This document shows, piece by piece, positions 17,299 to 24,623 of a stretch of 64,000 nucleotides of DNA. Positions within the stretch are counted from its first letter, which is position 1; the number at the start of each line of letters is the position of its first letter. The notes below the pieces were generated by a model, which did not search any database, had not been told where the DNA came from, and saw only the letters and a program-made list of their open reading frames with translations. Both the position numbers and the translations under genes were made by a program. This stretch comes from Pseudomonadota bacterium (GTDB lineage: Bacteria > Pseudomonadota > Alphaproteobacteria > Rhizobiales > Xanthobacteraceae), in the NCBI GenBank assembly GCA_023435725.1, contig JAEYRD010000220.1:10988-74987 (forward strand). The letters are read 5' to 3'.

Positions 17299-17325
17299 AG
17301 GCGGCGGGGCCCGGCATCAAAACGG

Positions 17326-17366
17326 AAAAGGCCCGGACGCCAATGGCGACCGGGCCTTTTATTTTG
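17326..17366. terminator. Bidirectional terminator between FkbM and hpnG
   Basis: AAAAGGCCCGG (17326-17336) pairs with CCGGGCCTTTT (17350-17360), followed by ATTTTG; the other strand also ends in a T-rich run. It serves the leftward hpn operon, whose last stop is at 17383, and possibly the rightward gene. Confidence 0.8.
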
Positions 17367-17382
17367 TCTTTAGTCGGACGGC

Positions 17383-18132
17383 TCAGATCGTCTCGGAGAC
17401 CATAGCCTCGCTCTCGGTCAGCTCCGTCCCGATCAGGAAGTCGCGGCAGCCGCGCAAGCTGCGCAGCGCGCGGTTGAAATCGATGCCGGTCGAGACCAGC
17501 GCATGCAGCGTGGTCGGATTGCGCACGATGCCGCGCAGGACGGCCGCCAGATCAATCTGGCCGTTCGGCTTGATGGCGGCGCGGGCGAGCGCCGGCAGTG
17601 CGCGGTGGGCGGGATCGCTGATGACGCGGACCGCAGCAAAGGGCAGCCCGGCCTCGGCGGCGTAGGCCGCCGCGATGTGGCTCTCCATGTCGACGGCCGC
17701 AGCTCCGGTCTCCGAATGCAGCGCAGCCTTGCAGGACCGCCCCGTCACCACTTCCTCGGCGCCGGCGAGGCTGCCGCGCACCACGCGGCGGCGGCCCGAC
17801 GTCAGGCGGTCGATGAGGTCGTCGCCGAGCGAGAGGCCGGCGGCCCAGCGGGTGTCACCGGACAGCACCTCGGTCGCCAGCACCACGTCGCCGGAGCGCA
17901 GCGTCGGGTCGAGCCCGCCGGCCACGCCGAACGAGATCACGCCGCGAATCGTCTCGGGGTCCACCACCGTCAGCAGCGCCCGCAACTGGGTCGGGCTGCT
18001 CGACGAACAAATGACCGCCATTCCGGGCCCAGCCGCGATGCGGGCCTCCTGAACCAGTCCGGTCACGATCAGGATCGGCCGCGGATCAATGGCATTGCCC
18101 GCGGTAAGATAGTCCCCCGTCCCCAAAGTCAC
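17383..18132 (-). CDS. hpnG: Hopanoid phosphorylase/nucleosidase HpnG
   Basis: A 249-residue protein of the purine nucleoside phosphorylase/MTA-nucleosidase fold. Visible motifs are ILIVTGLVQEARIA, VISFGVAGGLDPTLRSGDVV and AAAVDMESHIAAAYAAEAGLPFAAVRVISDPA, the last being the base/ribose-binding block of the family. HpnG removes adenine from adenosylhopane, giving (phospho)ribosylhopane. I start it at the GTG at 18132, which overlaps the shc stop as GTGA; the longer reading extends deep into shc. It is the last gene of the hpnCDE-shc-hpnG operon. Confidence 0.88.
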   Translation of the reverse strand: MTLGTGDYLTAGNAIDPRPILIVTGLVQEARIAAGPGMAVICSSSSPTQLRALLTVVDPETIRGVISFGVAGGLDPTLRSGDVVLATEVLSGDTRWAAGLSLGDDLIDRLTSGRRRVVRGSLAGAEEVVTGRSCKAALHSETGAAAVDMESHIAAAYAAEAGLPFAAVRVISDPAHRALPALARAAIKPNGQIDLAAVLRGIVRNPTTLHALVSTGIDFNRALRSLRGCRDFLIGTELTESEAMVSETI

Positions 18133-20096
18133 ATTCCGACCCCTACCACCCTGCTGTTGGTGTTCCGCAAGTTCCGGTACCGCGCCAACGCCCACAGCGG
18201 AAAGAACTTCGGGTAACCATGATACCGGAGATAGAATACACGAGGAAAGCCTGTGGCGGTGTACCGCTGCTCGTCCCACAGTCCTTTTTTGTTCTGTGTT
18301 GCAATCAGGTACTCCACCCCGCGGGCGACGGCCGGGTGATCAACCTGGCCGGCCGCCATAAGGGCAAGCAAGGCCCATGCCGTTTGCGAGGCGGTCGAGG
18401 GGGCGGCCTCCCAGCCCTTGTAGTCCAGCCGGTAACTGACGGCATCCTCGCCCCAGCCGCCATCCTCGTTCTGGATCGAGGCCAGCCAGTCGGCCGCCTT
18501 CCGAATCATGGGGTCCTTATGGTCGACGCCGGCCATGTTCAGGGCACAGAGCACCGACCAGGTTCCATAGATGAAGTTCATGCCCCAGCGGCCGTACCAG
18601 GAGCCCTCCGGGTGCTGGGTCTTCCGCAGATACGCGACGCCGCCCGCCACGTGCTTGCTGGTCTTCTCGGTCTCGCCGAGCTGGGCCAGCATCGAGATGC
18701 AGCGTGCCGTGACGTCCTCGGTCGGCGGATCGAGCAGCGCGCCATGGTCGGAAAACGGGATGTTGTTCAGGTAGTATTCGAGATTGTTCACATCGAAGGC
18801 AGCCCAGCCGCCATCGTCGCTCTGCATGCCCTCGATCCACTCCCGGCCGCGGTCGATCGCAGCGTCGTAGCCGGTCGCACCGTGCTCGCGGCGCATGCGG
18901 TCCATCGACATCACCACCACCGCGGTGTCGTCGAGATCGGGATAATGGGCATTGTTGTACTGGAAGGCCCAGCCGCCCGGACGCACGTCGGGGCGCTTCA
19001 CCGCCCAGTCGCCCTTCACGCTGAGCTCCTGCCTGGGAATCAACCAGTCGAGGCCCTGCTTGGCCGCAGGCACGGCCTTGTCGCCGCCGGCTTCCAGCAG
19101 CGCGTGGGCGGTCAGCGTCGTGTCCCACACCGGCGAGACGCAAGGCTGGCAGTAAGCCTCCTCCTCGCCGATCACCAGCAGCTTGTCGATGCCCCGGCGC
19201 GTGATCGCGCGCGGCGGGAAGTTCTCGTCCTTGCCGAGCGCATCGTACATCATGACGATGTTGGCCATGGGCGGATAGATCGCGCCCATGCCATCCTCGC
19301 CGTTGAGCCGCTCCTCGGTGAAGGCGAGCGCGGCATCGATTGCGCGCTTGCGCAGGCTCTTCGGAAACATCGGTTCGATGACGCGCAGGATTGCATCGAG
19401 CGAGCGAAACAGCAGGAACCAGGCCATGCTCTGGTGCGGCGCTTTCGCGGTCATGCCGATCGAGCGCGGATCCTGGAGAAACAGCTCGTCGATACCGACG
19501 CCCTTCGGATTCCTCGCGCGCGGTTTCAGCGCGGCGATGACCATCAGGGGCACCATGGTGGTGCGCGCCCAGTAGGAGATCTTGTTGAGGTGGAACGGCG
19601 ACCAGAACGGCAGCAGCACGATCTCGATCGGCAGCACCGGCACCGCGCGCCAAGTCACCACGCCGAAGGTCGCAAGCAAGAACCGCGTGAAGACGTTGCT
19701 GTTGATGGCGCCGCCGCGGGAATGGATCGCTTCGCGCGCGCGCACCATGTGCGGCGCGTCCACGGAATCGCCGATCATCTTCAGCGCGAAGTAGGCCTTC
19801 ACGCTGGCGCTCATGTCGAACTCACCGTCATGCACCAGCGGCCAGCCGCCATGGCTGCCCTGGATACGGCGCAGATAGTTGCCGATCTTGGCCTCGAGCA
19901 CCGTGTCGACCGGCTCTGCGAGATAATGGCGCAGCAGGATGTATTCGGCCGGAATCGTACAGTCGGCCTCGAGCTCGAAGACCCAATGGCCGTCGGATTG
20001 CTGGAAGCCAAGGACGCCTTGCGTGGCCGACGCAATGCTCGATTCCAGTATCCTCGAATCCGGGGCTTCGCGGCTGGTCACGTTCACAGCATCCAT
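18129..20096 (-). CDS. shc: Squalene-hopene cyclase
   Basis: A 655-residue monotopic membrane enzyme that folds squalene into hopene and hopanol. The catalytic acid motif is DLDDTAVV near residue 385 (general form DxDD). Several QW repeats are visible, such as PGGWAFQYNN, SDDGGWAAFDVNN, GSWYGRWGMNFIYGTW and NEDGGWGEDAVSY. Length is normal for the family. Its stop overlaps the hpnG GTG by four bases, and hpnE ends 50 bp upstream of its start. Also named hpnF. Confidence 0.97.
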   Translation of the reverse strand: MDAVNVTSREAPDSRILESSIASATQGVLGFQQSDGHWVFELEADCTIPAEYILLRHYLAEPVDTVLEAKIGNYLRRIQGSHGGWPLVHDGEFDMSASVKAYFALKMIGDSVDAPHMVRAREAIHSRGGAINSNVFTRFLLATFGVVTWRAVPVLPIEIVLLPFWSPFHLNKISYWARTTMVPLMVIAALKPRARNPKGVGIDELFLQDPRSIGMTAKAPHQSMAWFLLFRSLDAILRVIEPMFPKSLRKRAIDAALAFTEERLNGEDGMGAIYPPMANIVMMYDALGKDENFPPRAITRRGIDKLLVIGEEEAYCQPCVSPVWDTTLTAHALLEAGGDKAVPAAKQGLDWLIPRQELSVKGDWAVKRPDVRPGGWAFQYNNAHYPDLDDTAVVVMSMDRMRREHGATGYDAAIDRGREWIEGMQSDDGGWAAFDVNNLEYYLNNIPFSDHGALLDPPTEDVTARCISMLAQLGETEKTSKHVAGGVAYLRKTQHPEGSWYGRWGMNFIYGTWSVLCALNMAGVDHKDPMIRKAADWLASIQNEDGGWGEDAVSYRLDYKGWEAAPSTASQTAWALLALMAAGQVDHPAVARGVEYLIATQNKKGLWDEQRYTATGFPRVFYLRYHGYPKFFPLWALARYRNLRNTNSRVVGVGM

Positions 20097-20146
20097 GTCG
20101 CTCGATTGCTCCGATAGTGGATTGAAAGTGATCGGGATAAAGCCCG

Positions 20147-21403
20147 TCAGGGCCGCTTTGCGGCGAGAACCAGATCGGCGGCGCGATCACCCGACCGGAC
20201 CGATCCCTCGATGGTTGCAGGCAATCCCGTAGCAGTCCAATCGCCTGCAAGAAACAGGTTTTTCAGCGCAGTGACCGGCCCTGGGCGCAGGGCATTCTGC
20301 GCTGGCGTGGCGGCAAAAGTGGCCCTGCGCTCGCGCACGATCTGCCAGGGGGGAAGCTCGCCGGAAACGCCGCCCGCCTTGCAGACGTCGTTCCAGATCG
20401 CCTGCGCGAGTTCCTCGCGCGGCATGTCGACCAGACGGTCGCTGTTGCTGATGGTGACGGAGAGCCGGTTCGGAAACGCGAACAGCCACTCCACAATGCC
20501 GCCGATCACGCCGAGGATCGGCGCCGAGCCCGGCGGCGGTTCAAAGCGGAAATGCGCGTTCACGATGGCGCGGAATTCTGTCGGCGTCTTCAGGCCCGGC
20601 AGCAGGCTGGAGGCAGCACGCGGCGGCACCGCCATCACGATGACGTCATCGTCGGCGATTTGGATCACGTCCTCGCCGCCGAAATTCAGCGCGCCAACCT
20701 TGCCGTCGCTGGTCGTGAACGAACGCAACTCATGGCCGAGCTGAACGGAGTGGCCACGTTCCTGCAGAAACTTCACGGCAGGTTCGATCAACACGGCGCT
20801 GAGGCCGTCGCGCGCGATCAGCGGCCGACAGGCCTGCCCGCCGGCAAGCAGCGTCTCGCGCACGATCGCGCCGGCAAGCCCGGCCGAGCCCTCGGGCGGA
20901 TCGACGTTGAGCGCAGCAAGCAGCAGGGGCTGCACCAGGCGCTGATAGAGGATGCCTTCGCAGGGAATTGACTTGCCGACCAGCGTCTCCTCCGACGCCC
21001 AGATCAGCGGCGCCAGCTTGAGATAGTCGGTGAGTCCGGTGTCGGGAACGCGACGGCTCTCGTCGAACACCCAGGTCGGCAGCCGGCCGTCGCCGAGATC
21101 GATCTGCCACCGCTGCCCGGTCGCGAGATCGACGAACGGAAACTGCGCGCTTTCAGGACCGACCAGGCCCGCCTCGGTGCCGATCGAACGCGCATAGGCC
21201 CGCGCATGGCTGTTGCCCGACAGCAGCAGATGATTGCCGTTGTCGATGGTGAGATTGGTGGCGCCGTCGAAATAGGAACGGCAGCGGCCGCCGACCTGGT
21301 GCGTCGCCTCGTGCACGGCGACCTTGAAGCCGGCATTGGCGAGCCGCACGGCGGCGGAGAGGCCGGAAATTCCGGCGCCGATGATGTGAGCTGTCTTTTG
21401 CAT
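20147..21403 (-). CDS. hpnE: FAD-dependent squalene-forming oxidoreductase HpnE
   Basis: A 418-residue flavoprotein related to phytoene desaturases and amine oxidases. The N-terminal GAGISGLSAAVRLANAGFKV binds the FAD ADP moiety, followed by HQVGGRCRSYFD; the C-terminal FLAGDWTATGLPATIEGSVR is the second FAD motif. HpnE reduces hydroxysqualene to squalene, the third step after HpnD and HpnC. Its ATG shares one base with the hpnD stop (TGATG), indicating translational coupling. Confidence 0.93.
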   Translation of the reverse strand: MQKTAHIIGAGISGLSAAVRLANAGFKVAVHEATHQVGGRCRSYFDGATNLTIDNGNHLLLSGNSHARAYARSIGTEAGLVGPESAQFPFVDLATGQRWQIDLGDGRLPTWVFDESRRVPDTGLTDYLKLAPLIWASEETLVGKSIPCEGILYQRLVQPLLLAALNVDPPEGSAGLAGAIVRETLLAGGQACRPLIARDGLSAVLIEPAVKFLQERGHSVQLGHELRSFTTSDGKVGALNFGGEDVIQIADDDVIVMAVPPRAASSLLPGLKTPTEFRAIVNAHFRFEPPPGSAPILGVIGGIVEWLFAFPNRLSVTISNSDRLVDMPREELAQAIWNDVCKAGGVSGELPPWQIVRERRATFAATPAQNALRPGPVTALKNLFLAGDWTATGLPATIEGSVRSGDRAADLVLAAKRP

Positions 21404-22242
21404 CAGATGATAGCGTAGCGGAGCAGGATGGCGATGCGCGTGACCTTCGACACACGCACGGGCTCGCGCGGCGCGTTGAAGCCGCGCGCGATCAGGAGGT
21501 CCAGAATGGCGTGATAGTATTTCGACATGATCCGCGGCGCGCGCACCGCGCGGCGTCGGTTGCGGTTCATGATTTCGTCCGACTTCTCGAAATGCGCCTT
21601 CGCGCGCTGCGCCAGCGGCTGGCAGACCTTTGGCAGTGCGCGCTCCGCGATCACGCGGTTTGGATCATTCGACGTGATGCCGGCATGCAGCAACGCCTCG
21701 CGCGGCAAATAGAGCCGACCGAGCGTCGCGTCCTCGTCGATATCGCGCAGGATATTGGTGAGCTGGAGCGCGCGGCCGAGATGGTACGCTAGCAGGATGC
21801 CGTCTTCTTCCGGCAGGCCGAACACGCGTACCGACAGCCGTCCCACGGCGCTGGCGACGCGATCGCAATAGAGATCGAGCGTCGCCATGTCGGGCGCGCG
21901 GATGTCCTGCGGCACGTCCATCTCCATGCCGTCGACGATGGCAAGAAAATCTTCGCGCTTGAGCCCGAAGGTCTTCACCGAGGCGACATAGTCCTTCAGC
22001 CGCGGCGGCGGATTGCCCTGGTAAAGCGCGTCGATGTCATTGCGCCACTCCTGCAGCGCGGCGAGCCGCTCGTCGCGCGGGCCGTCGGAATCGGCGATGT
22101 CGTCGACCTGCCGGCAGAAGCTGTAGATCTGGAACATCGCCTCGCGCTGGTCGCGTGGCAGGATGCGCATCGCAGCATAGAAGGAGCTGTTCGATGCGGT
22201 CGAGCCATAATTGGCGCCGGGCGAAGTCGCCTCAAGCGTCAT
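21403..22242 (-). CDS. hpnD: Presqualene diphosphate synthase HpnD
   Basis: A 279-residue squalene/phytoene synthase-fold enzyme that joins two farnesyl diphosphates. The two Asp-rich metal-binding motifs are in FCRQVDDIADSDG (about residues 43-55) and LTNILRDIDEDATLGRLYLP (about 160-180). It overlaps hpnC by 11 bp and hpnE by one base. The product is handed to HpnC. Confidence 0.94.
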   Translation of the reverse strand: MTLEATSPGANYGSTASNSSFYAAMRILPRDQREAMFQIYSFCRQVDDIADSDGPRDERLAALQEWRNDIDALYQGNPPPRLKDYVASVKTFGLKREDFLAIVDGMEMDVPQDIRAPDMATLDLYCDRVASAVGRLSVRVFGLPEEDGILLAYHLGRALQLTNILRDIDEDATLGRLYLPREALLHAGITSNDPNRVIAERALPKVCQPLAQRAKAHFEKSDEIMNRNRRRAVRAPRIMSKYYHAILDLLIARGFNAPREPVRVSKVTRIAILLRYAII

Positions 22243-23116
22243 GTGCAGTCCCCGGTCTGGAGACGGCCTTGCGCCCGATTGCGCGTCGGCCGACTTCGCC
22301 GATCATTCCGGCAAGGCTGAAGGTGAGAAGCTCGAGCTTGTTGAGATGCACGCGCTCGCGCAGGGGATCGCGCACCTTCAAGAGGCGCACGATGCGGTCG
22401 GCGTAGGCCTGGATCACCGAGATGTCGACGCCGAGGCGGAAATCCCTCACCTCCGCGCTGAGCGACTTGCTCTCGTTGAGCAGCGCTTCGTTGCGCACGG
22501 CGAGCGCCTGAAGACAGGCCAGCATCTCCGGCGGCGACTGGGCAAGCCCGAGCTGCTCGACCGAGGCGCCGCTTGCGGCCAGCGCATCGCGCGGCAGATA
22601 GACGCGGTTGAGCTCGCGGAAATCCTTGCCGCAATCCTGGAGATGGTTGTTGATCTGGAGGGCCGCGCAAAGCGCATCCGACGCCGCCCATGTCGAGGTG
22701 CTCTCGCCGTGGACATCGAGCATGAAGCGGCCAACCGGCATTGCCGAATAGCGGCAATAGTGAATGACTTCGTCCCAGTTCTCGTAGCGCAGCTTGGTCA
22801 CGTCCATGCGGAACGCGACGAGCACGTCGAGCGCGTGGCGCGGCGCCATGCCGCGCTCGGCCAGCGCACGGCGCAGAGTGACGGCTTCGGCCTGGGTATC
22901 ACCCTTGCCGAGCAGTTCCGCCTCGAGCAGGTCGAGATAAGCGAGCTTCTCGTCGGACGGGAGCGTGGCGTGATCGGCGATGTCGTCGGCTGTGCGGACG
23001 AAATTGTAGTACGCCAGGATCAGCGCGCGATGACGGGGATGAATGATCCAGGACGCGACGGGAAAATTCTCGTCGCGGTCACCTTTGCCGGATCGCAATT
23101 CGCTCGCAGAGGTCAT
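22232..23116 (-). CDS. hpnC: Hydroxysqualene synthase HpnC
   Basis: A 294-residue homologue of HpnD that converts presqualene diphosphate to hydroxysqualene. Motifs are NFPVASWIIHPRHR near the start, FVRTADDIADHA (first Asp-rich motif) and INNHLQDCGKDF with NRVYLPRDAL (second motif region). I start it at the ATG at 23116 (MTSASELRSG); the longest reading adds 37 residues without family similarity, though no strong Shine-Dalgarno is visible before either. First gene of the operon hpnC-D-E-shc-hpnG. Confidence 0.92.
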   Translation of the reverse strand: MTSASELRSGKGDRDENFPVASWIIHPRHRALILAYYNFVRTADDIADHATLPSDEKLAYLDLLEAELLGKGDTQAEAVTLRRALAERGMAPRHALDVLVAFRMDVTKLRYENWDEVIHYCRYSAMPVGRFMLDVHGESTSTWAASDALCAALQINNHLQDCGKDFRELNRVYLPRDALAASGASVEQLGLAQSPPEMLACLQALAVRNEALLNESKSLSAEVRDFRLGVDISVIQAYADRIVRLLKVRDPLRERVHLNKLELLTFSLAGMIGEVGRRAIGRKAVSRPGTAHDA

Positions 23117-23198
23117 CGAGGGCTGATTAACAATCGTTTGGACAGGAAGGGCTTTTTCGCTCGCGCGGGCTCGTGCCGGCGATGCCGCCGCGGCCACC

Positions 23199-23227
23199 CA
23201 TATAGGGGAATACGGCCGCAAAACCAA
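23199..23227 (-). promoter_or_regulatory. Candidate sigma-70 promoter of the hpnCDE-shc-hpnG operon
   Basis: Read leftward, TTGGTT (23227-23222) and TATATG (23204-23199) are separated by 17 bases and lie about 80 bp before the hpnC ATG. This is a housekeeping-type promoter; no EcfG box was found here. Confidence 0.5.
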
Positions 23228-23307
23228 TCCTGTCTCTCGATGGCTGCCCTTCCGGATCGGGCCCGAAAGGCGACCCTGGGGCCGCCTTTGTGGGCCATTG
23301 GACGAGC

Positions 23308-23541
23308 TTACTGGTTGTGGTTCTTCAGGACCTGGTCGCAGGCCTGCGAGATCTTGGCCCGGTGTTCCTTGAGGCAGGCCAGGATCGTGAAATCGCCCTG
23401 GTCGATGACCGGACGGCAGAACTTCTGCACATCGCGTGTGCAGGCCTTCTGCTCCGCGTCCGTGCCACGCCCTTGCTGGGCGAACGCCGCCGTTGAAAGG
23501 GATGCCGACAGCAGGGTGAGAGCGACGAGAAGCTTACGCAT
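23308..23541 (-). CDS. Small secreted cysteine-containing protein
   Basis: A 77-residue protein with a clear signal peptide (MRKLLVALTLLSASLSTAAFA, cleavage near AFA-QQ). The mature part of about 56 residues has four cysteines in KACTRDVQKFC and LACLKEHRAKISQAC, resembling the cysteine-rich (GLG1-type) repeat seen in small rhizobial periplasmic proteins. AAGGA lies just upstream of the ATG. It sits 190 bp upstream of hpnC on the same strand and could share the region's transcription, but a promoter lies between. Function unknown. Confidence 0.78.
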   Translation of the reverse strand: MRKLLVALTLLSASLSTAAFAQQGRGTDAEQKACTRDVQKFCRPVIDQGDFTILACLKEHRAKISQACDQVLKNHNQ

Positions 23542-24001
23542 TGTATTCCTTCATTCTGACGGCAGAATCGCACCGATCCCGGACAGCACAGGCGGACGGC
23601 CGGAACGGATTGCTCTGATGGCAAGTTGCCGCGGAAAGTGCGGCCTCGGAGAAGCCACAAGCACTGGTAAATGCGGCCAAATTGGCGCCGCCTCCACCAA
23701 ATCAGGTCTTCTCCCGATCATCATTGGCAAATGTAAGAGTTTGATACTACGTCATAATTCTGGCATGTCGCGTTTTGCTCGGCACCTGTTGCTCACCTGC
23801 ATCTCTCCGCCCTGCTCTTTCGGTCAGAAACAGACCGAAACACGGAGAATTGCGACGTCTGGGCGTGGCGCGAGGGCTTCGTGAACCTCCATCCCTGGCG
23901 CCCAGGCGTTGAACCTGACACAGGCTCGGAACACTAAACCTTCGATGTGGCGAGATGCCCTTAATCGTGAGCGGGCCTCATTCCAAAACGGGATATTTGA
24001 G
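23542..24001. other. Intergenic region, divergent promoters
   Basis: About 460 bp between the leftward small secreted protein and the rightward exported protein. No gene is supported. GGAAC (23602) and AGTT (23624) with 17 bases between them approach the EcfG consensus on the + strand, but the -10 part is imperfect and the next start is 380 bp away. Confidence 0.45.
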
Positions 24002-24499
24002 ATGAAATTCTTTGGGCGATCTGGACAGGCGATCAAGGCGGCTGGCATCGGGGCTGCACTGCTCTTCTCAGTTTCAGCAAGCCACGCTCAGTCGTCCGGA
24101 CCGTTTGCCGGTTTCGATGGCGCGTGGACCGGAACCGGCACGGTGTCGCTGTCCGATGGCACCACCGAGCGCATCCGCTGCAAGGCGGACTACAAGGTCG
24201 CCGGCACCGGTCTCAACCTCAAGCAGGCCCTGCACTGCGCCAGCGACAGCTACAAATTCGACCTCACCAGCGACGTGACGAGCCAGGGCGACCGCATCTC
24301 GGGTAACTGGAGCGAAGCCAGCCGCAACATCTTCGGCAACCTCCAGGGCACAGCGGGTGGCGGCCAGATCGACGTGTTCGTCGAGGCCAACGGCTTTGCC
24401 GCCAACCTGTCACTGCGCACCAACGGTAGCAAGCAGACGGTGCAGATCAGCTCCAAGGGCGAGATCCGCGGCGTCAACATCACGATGACGAAGGGCTGA
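24002..24499 (+). CDS. Exported protein of unknown function
   Basis: A 165-residue protein with a signal peptide (hydrophobic stretch AAGIGAALLFSVSASHA, cleavage near SHA-QS). The mature part begins GPFAGFDGAWTGTGTVSLSDG and continues with alternating beta-strand-like segments (RIRCKADYKV, NLKQALHCAS, GEIRGVNITMTKG) with two cysteines. This looks like a small beta-barrel or lipocalin-like fold of a kind common in Bradyrhizobium, but I cannot name a family. A good terminator follows. Confidence 0.75.
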   Translation: MKFFGRSGQAIKAAGIGAALLFSVSASHAQSSGPFAGFDGAWTGTGTVSLSDGTTERIRCKADYKVAGTGLNLKQALHCASDSYKFDLTSDVTSQGDRISGNWSEASRNIFGNLQGTAGGGQIDVFVEANGFAANLSLRTNGSKQTVQISSKGEIRGVNITMTKG

Positions 24500-24523
24500 T
24501 ACCCTTCCTGCTCGGAAAGGAAT

Positions 24524-24558
24524 AAAGGCCCTCGGCTCTCGCGAGCCGGGGGCCTTTT
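24524..24558. terminator. Rho-independent terminator
   Basis: AAAGGCCCTCGGCTC pairs with GAGCCGGGGGCCTTTT around a CGC loop. It lies 25 bp after the exported-protein stop and before the convergent end of the RND gene, so it may work for both. Confidence 0.85.
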
Positions 24559-24623
24559 GCTGGTTGGTCTTACTCGCAAACACCTGTGTGAGGTCTGAAT
24601 GCGAGACGCACAAGCCGTCCCGC

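Noticed and set aside
18219..20117. 632-residue ORF antisense to shc
   Set aside because: Same mirror-frame artefact; shc on the other strand has DxDD and QW motifs.
23602..23627. EcfG-like box (GGAAC-N17-AGTT)
   Set aside because: Imperfect -10 core and 380 bp from the next start on that strand; probably chance.
23762..23782. Possible sigma-54 promoter (TGGCATG...TTTTGC)
   Set aside because: The GG and GC elements are about 15 bases apart, not the strict 12 of sigma-54 promoters.
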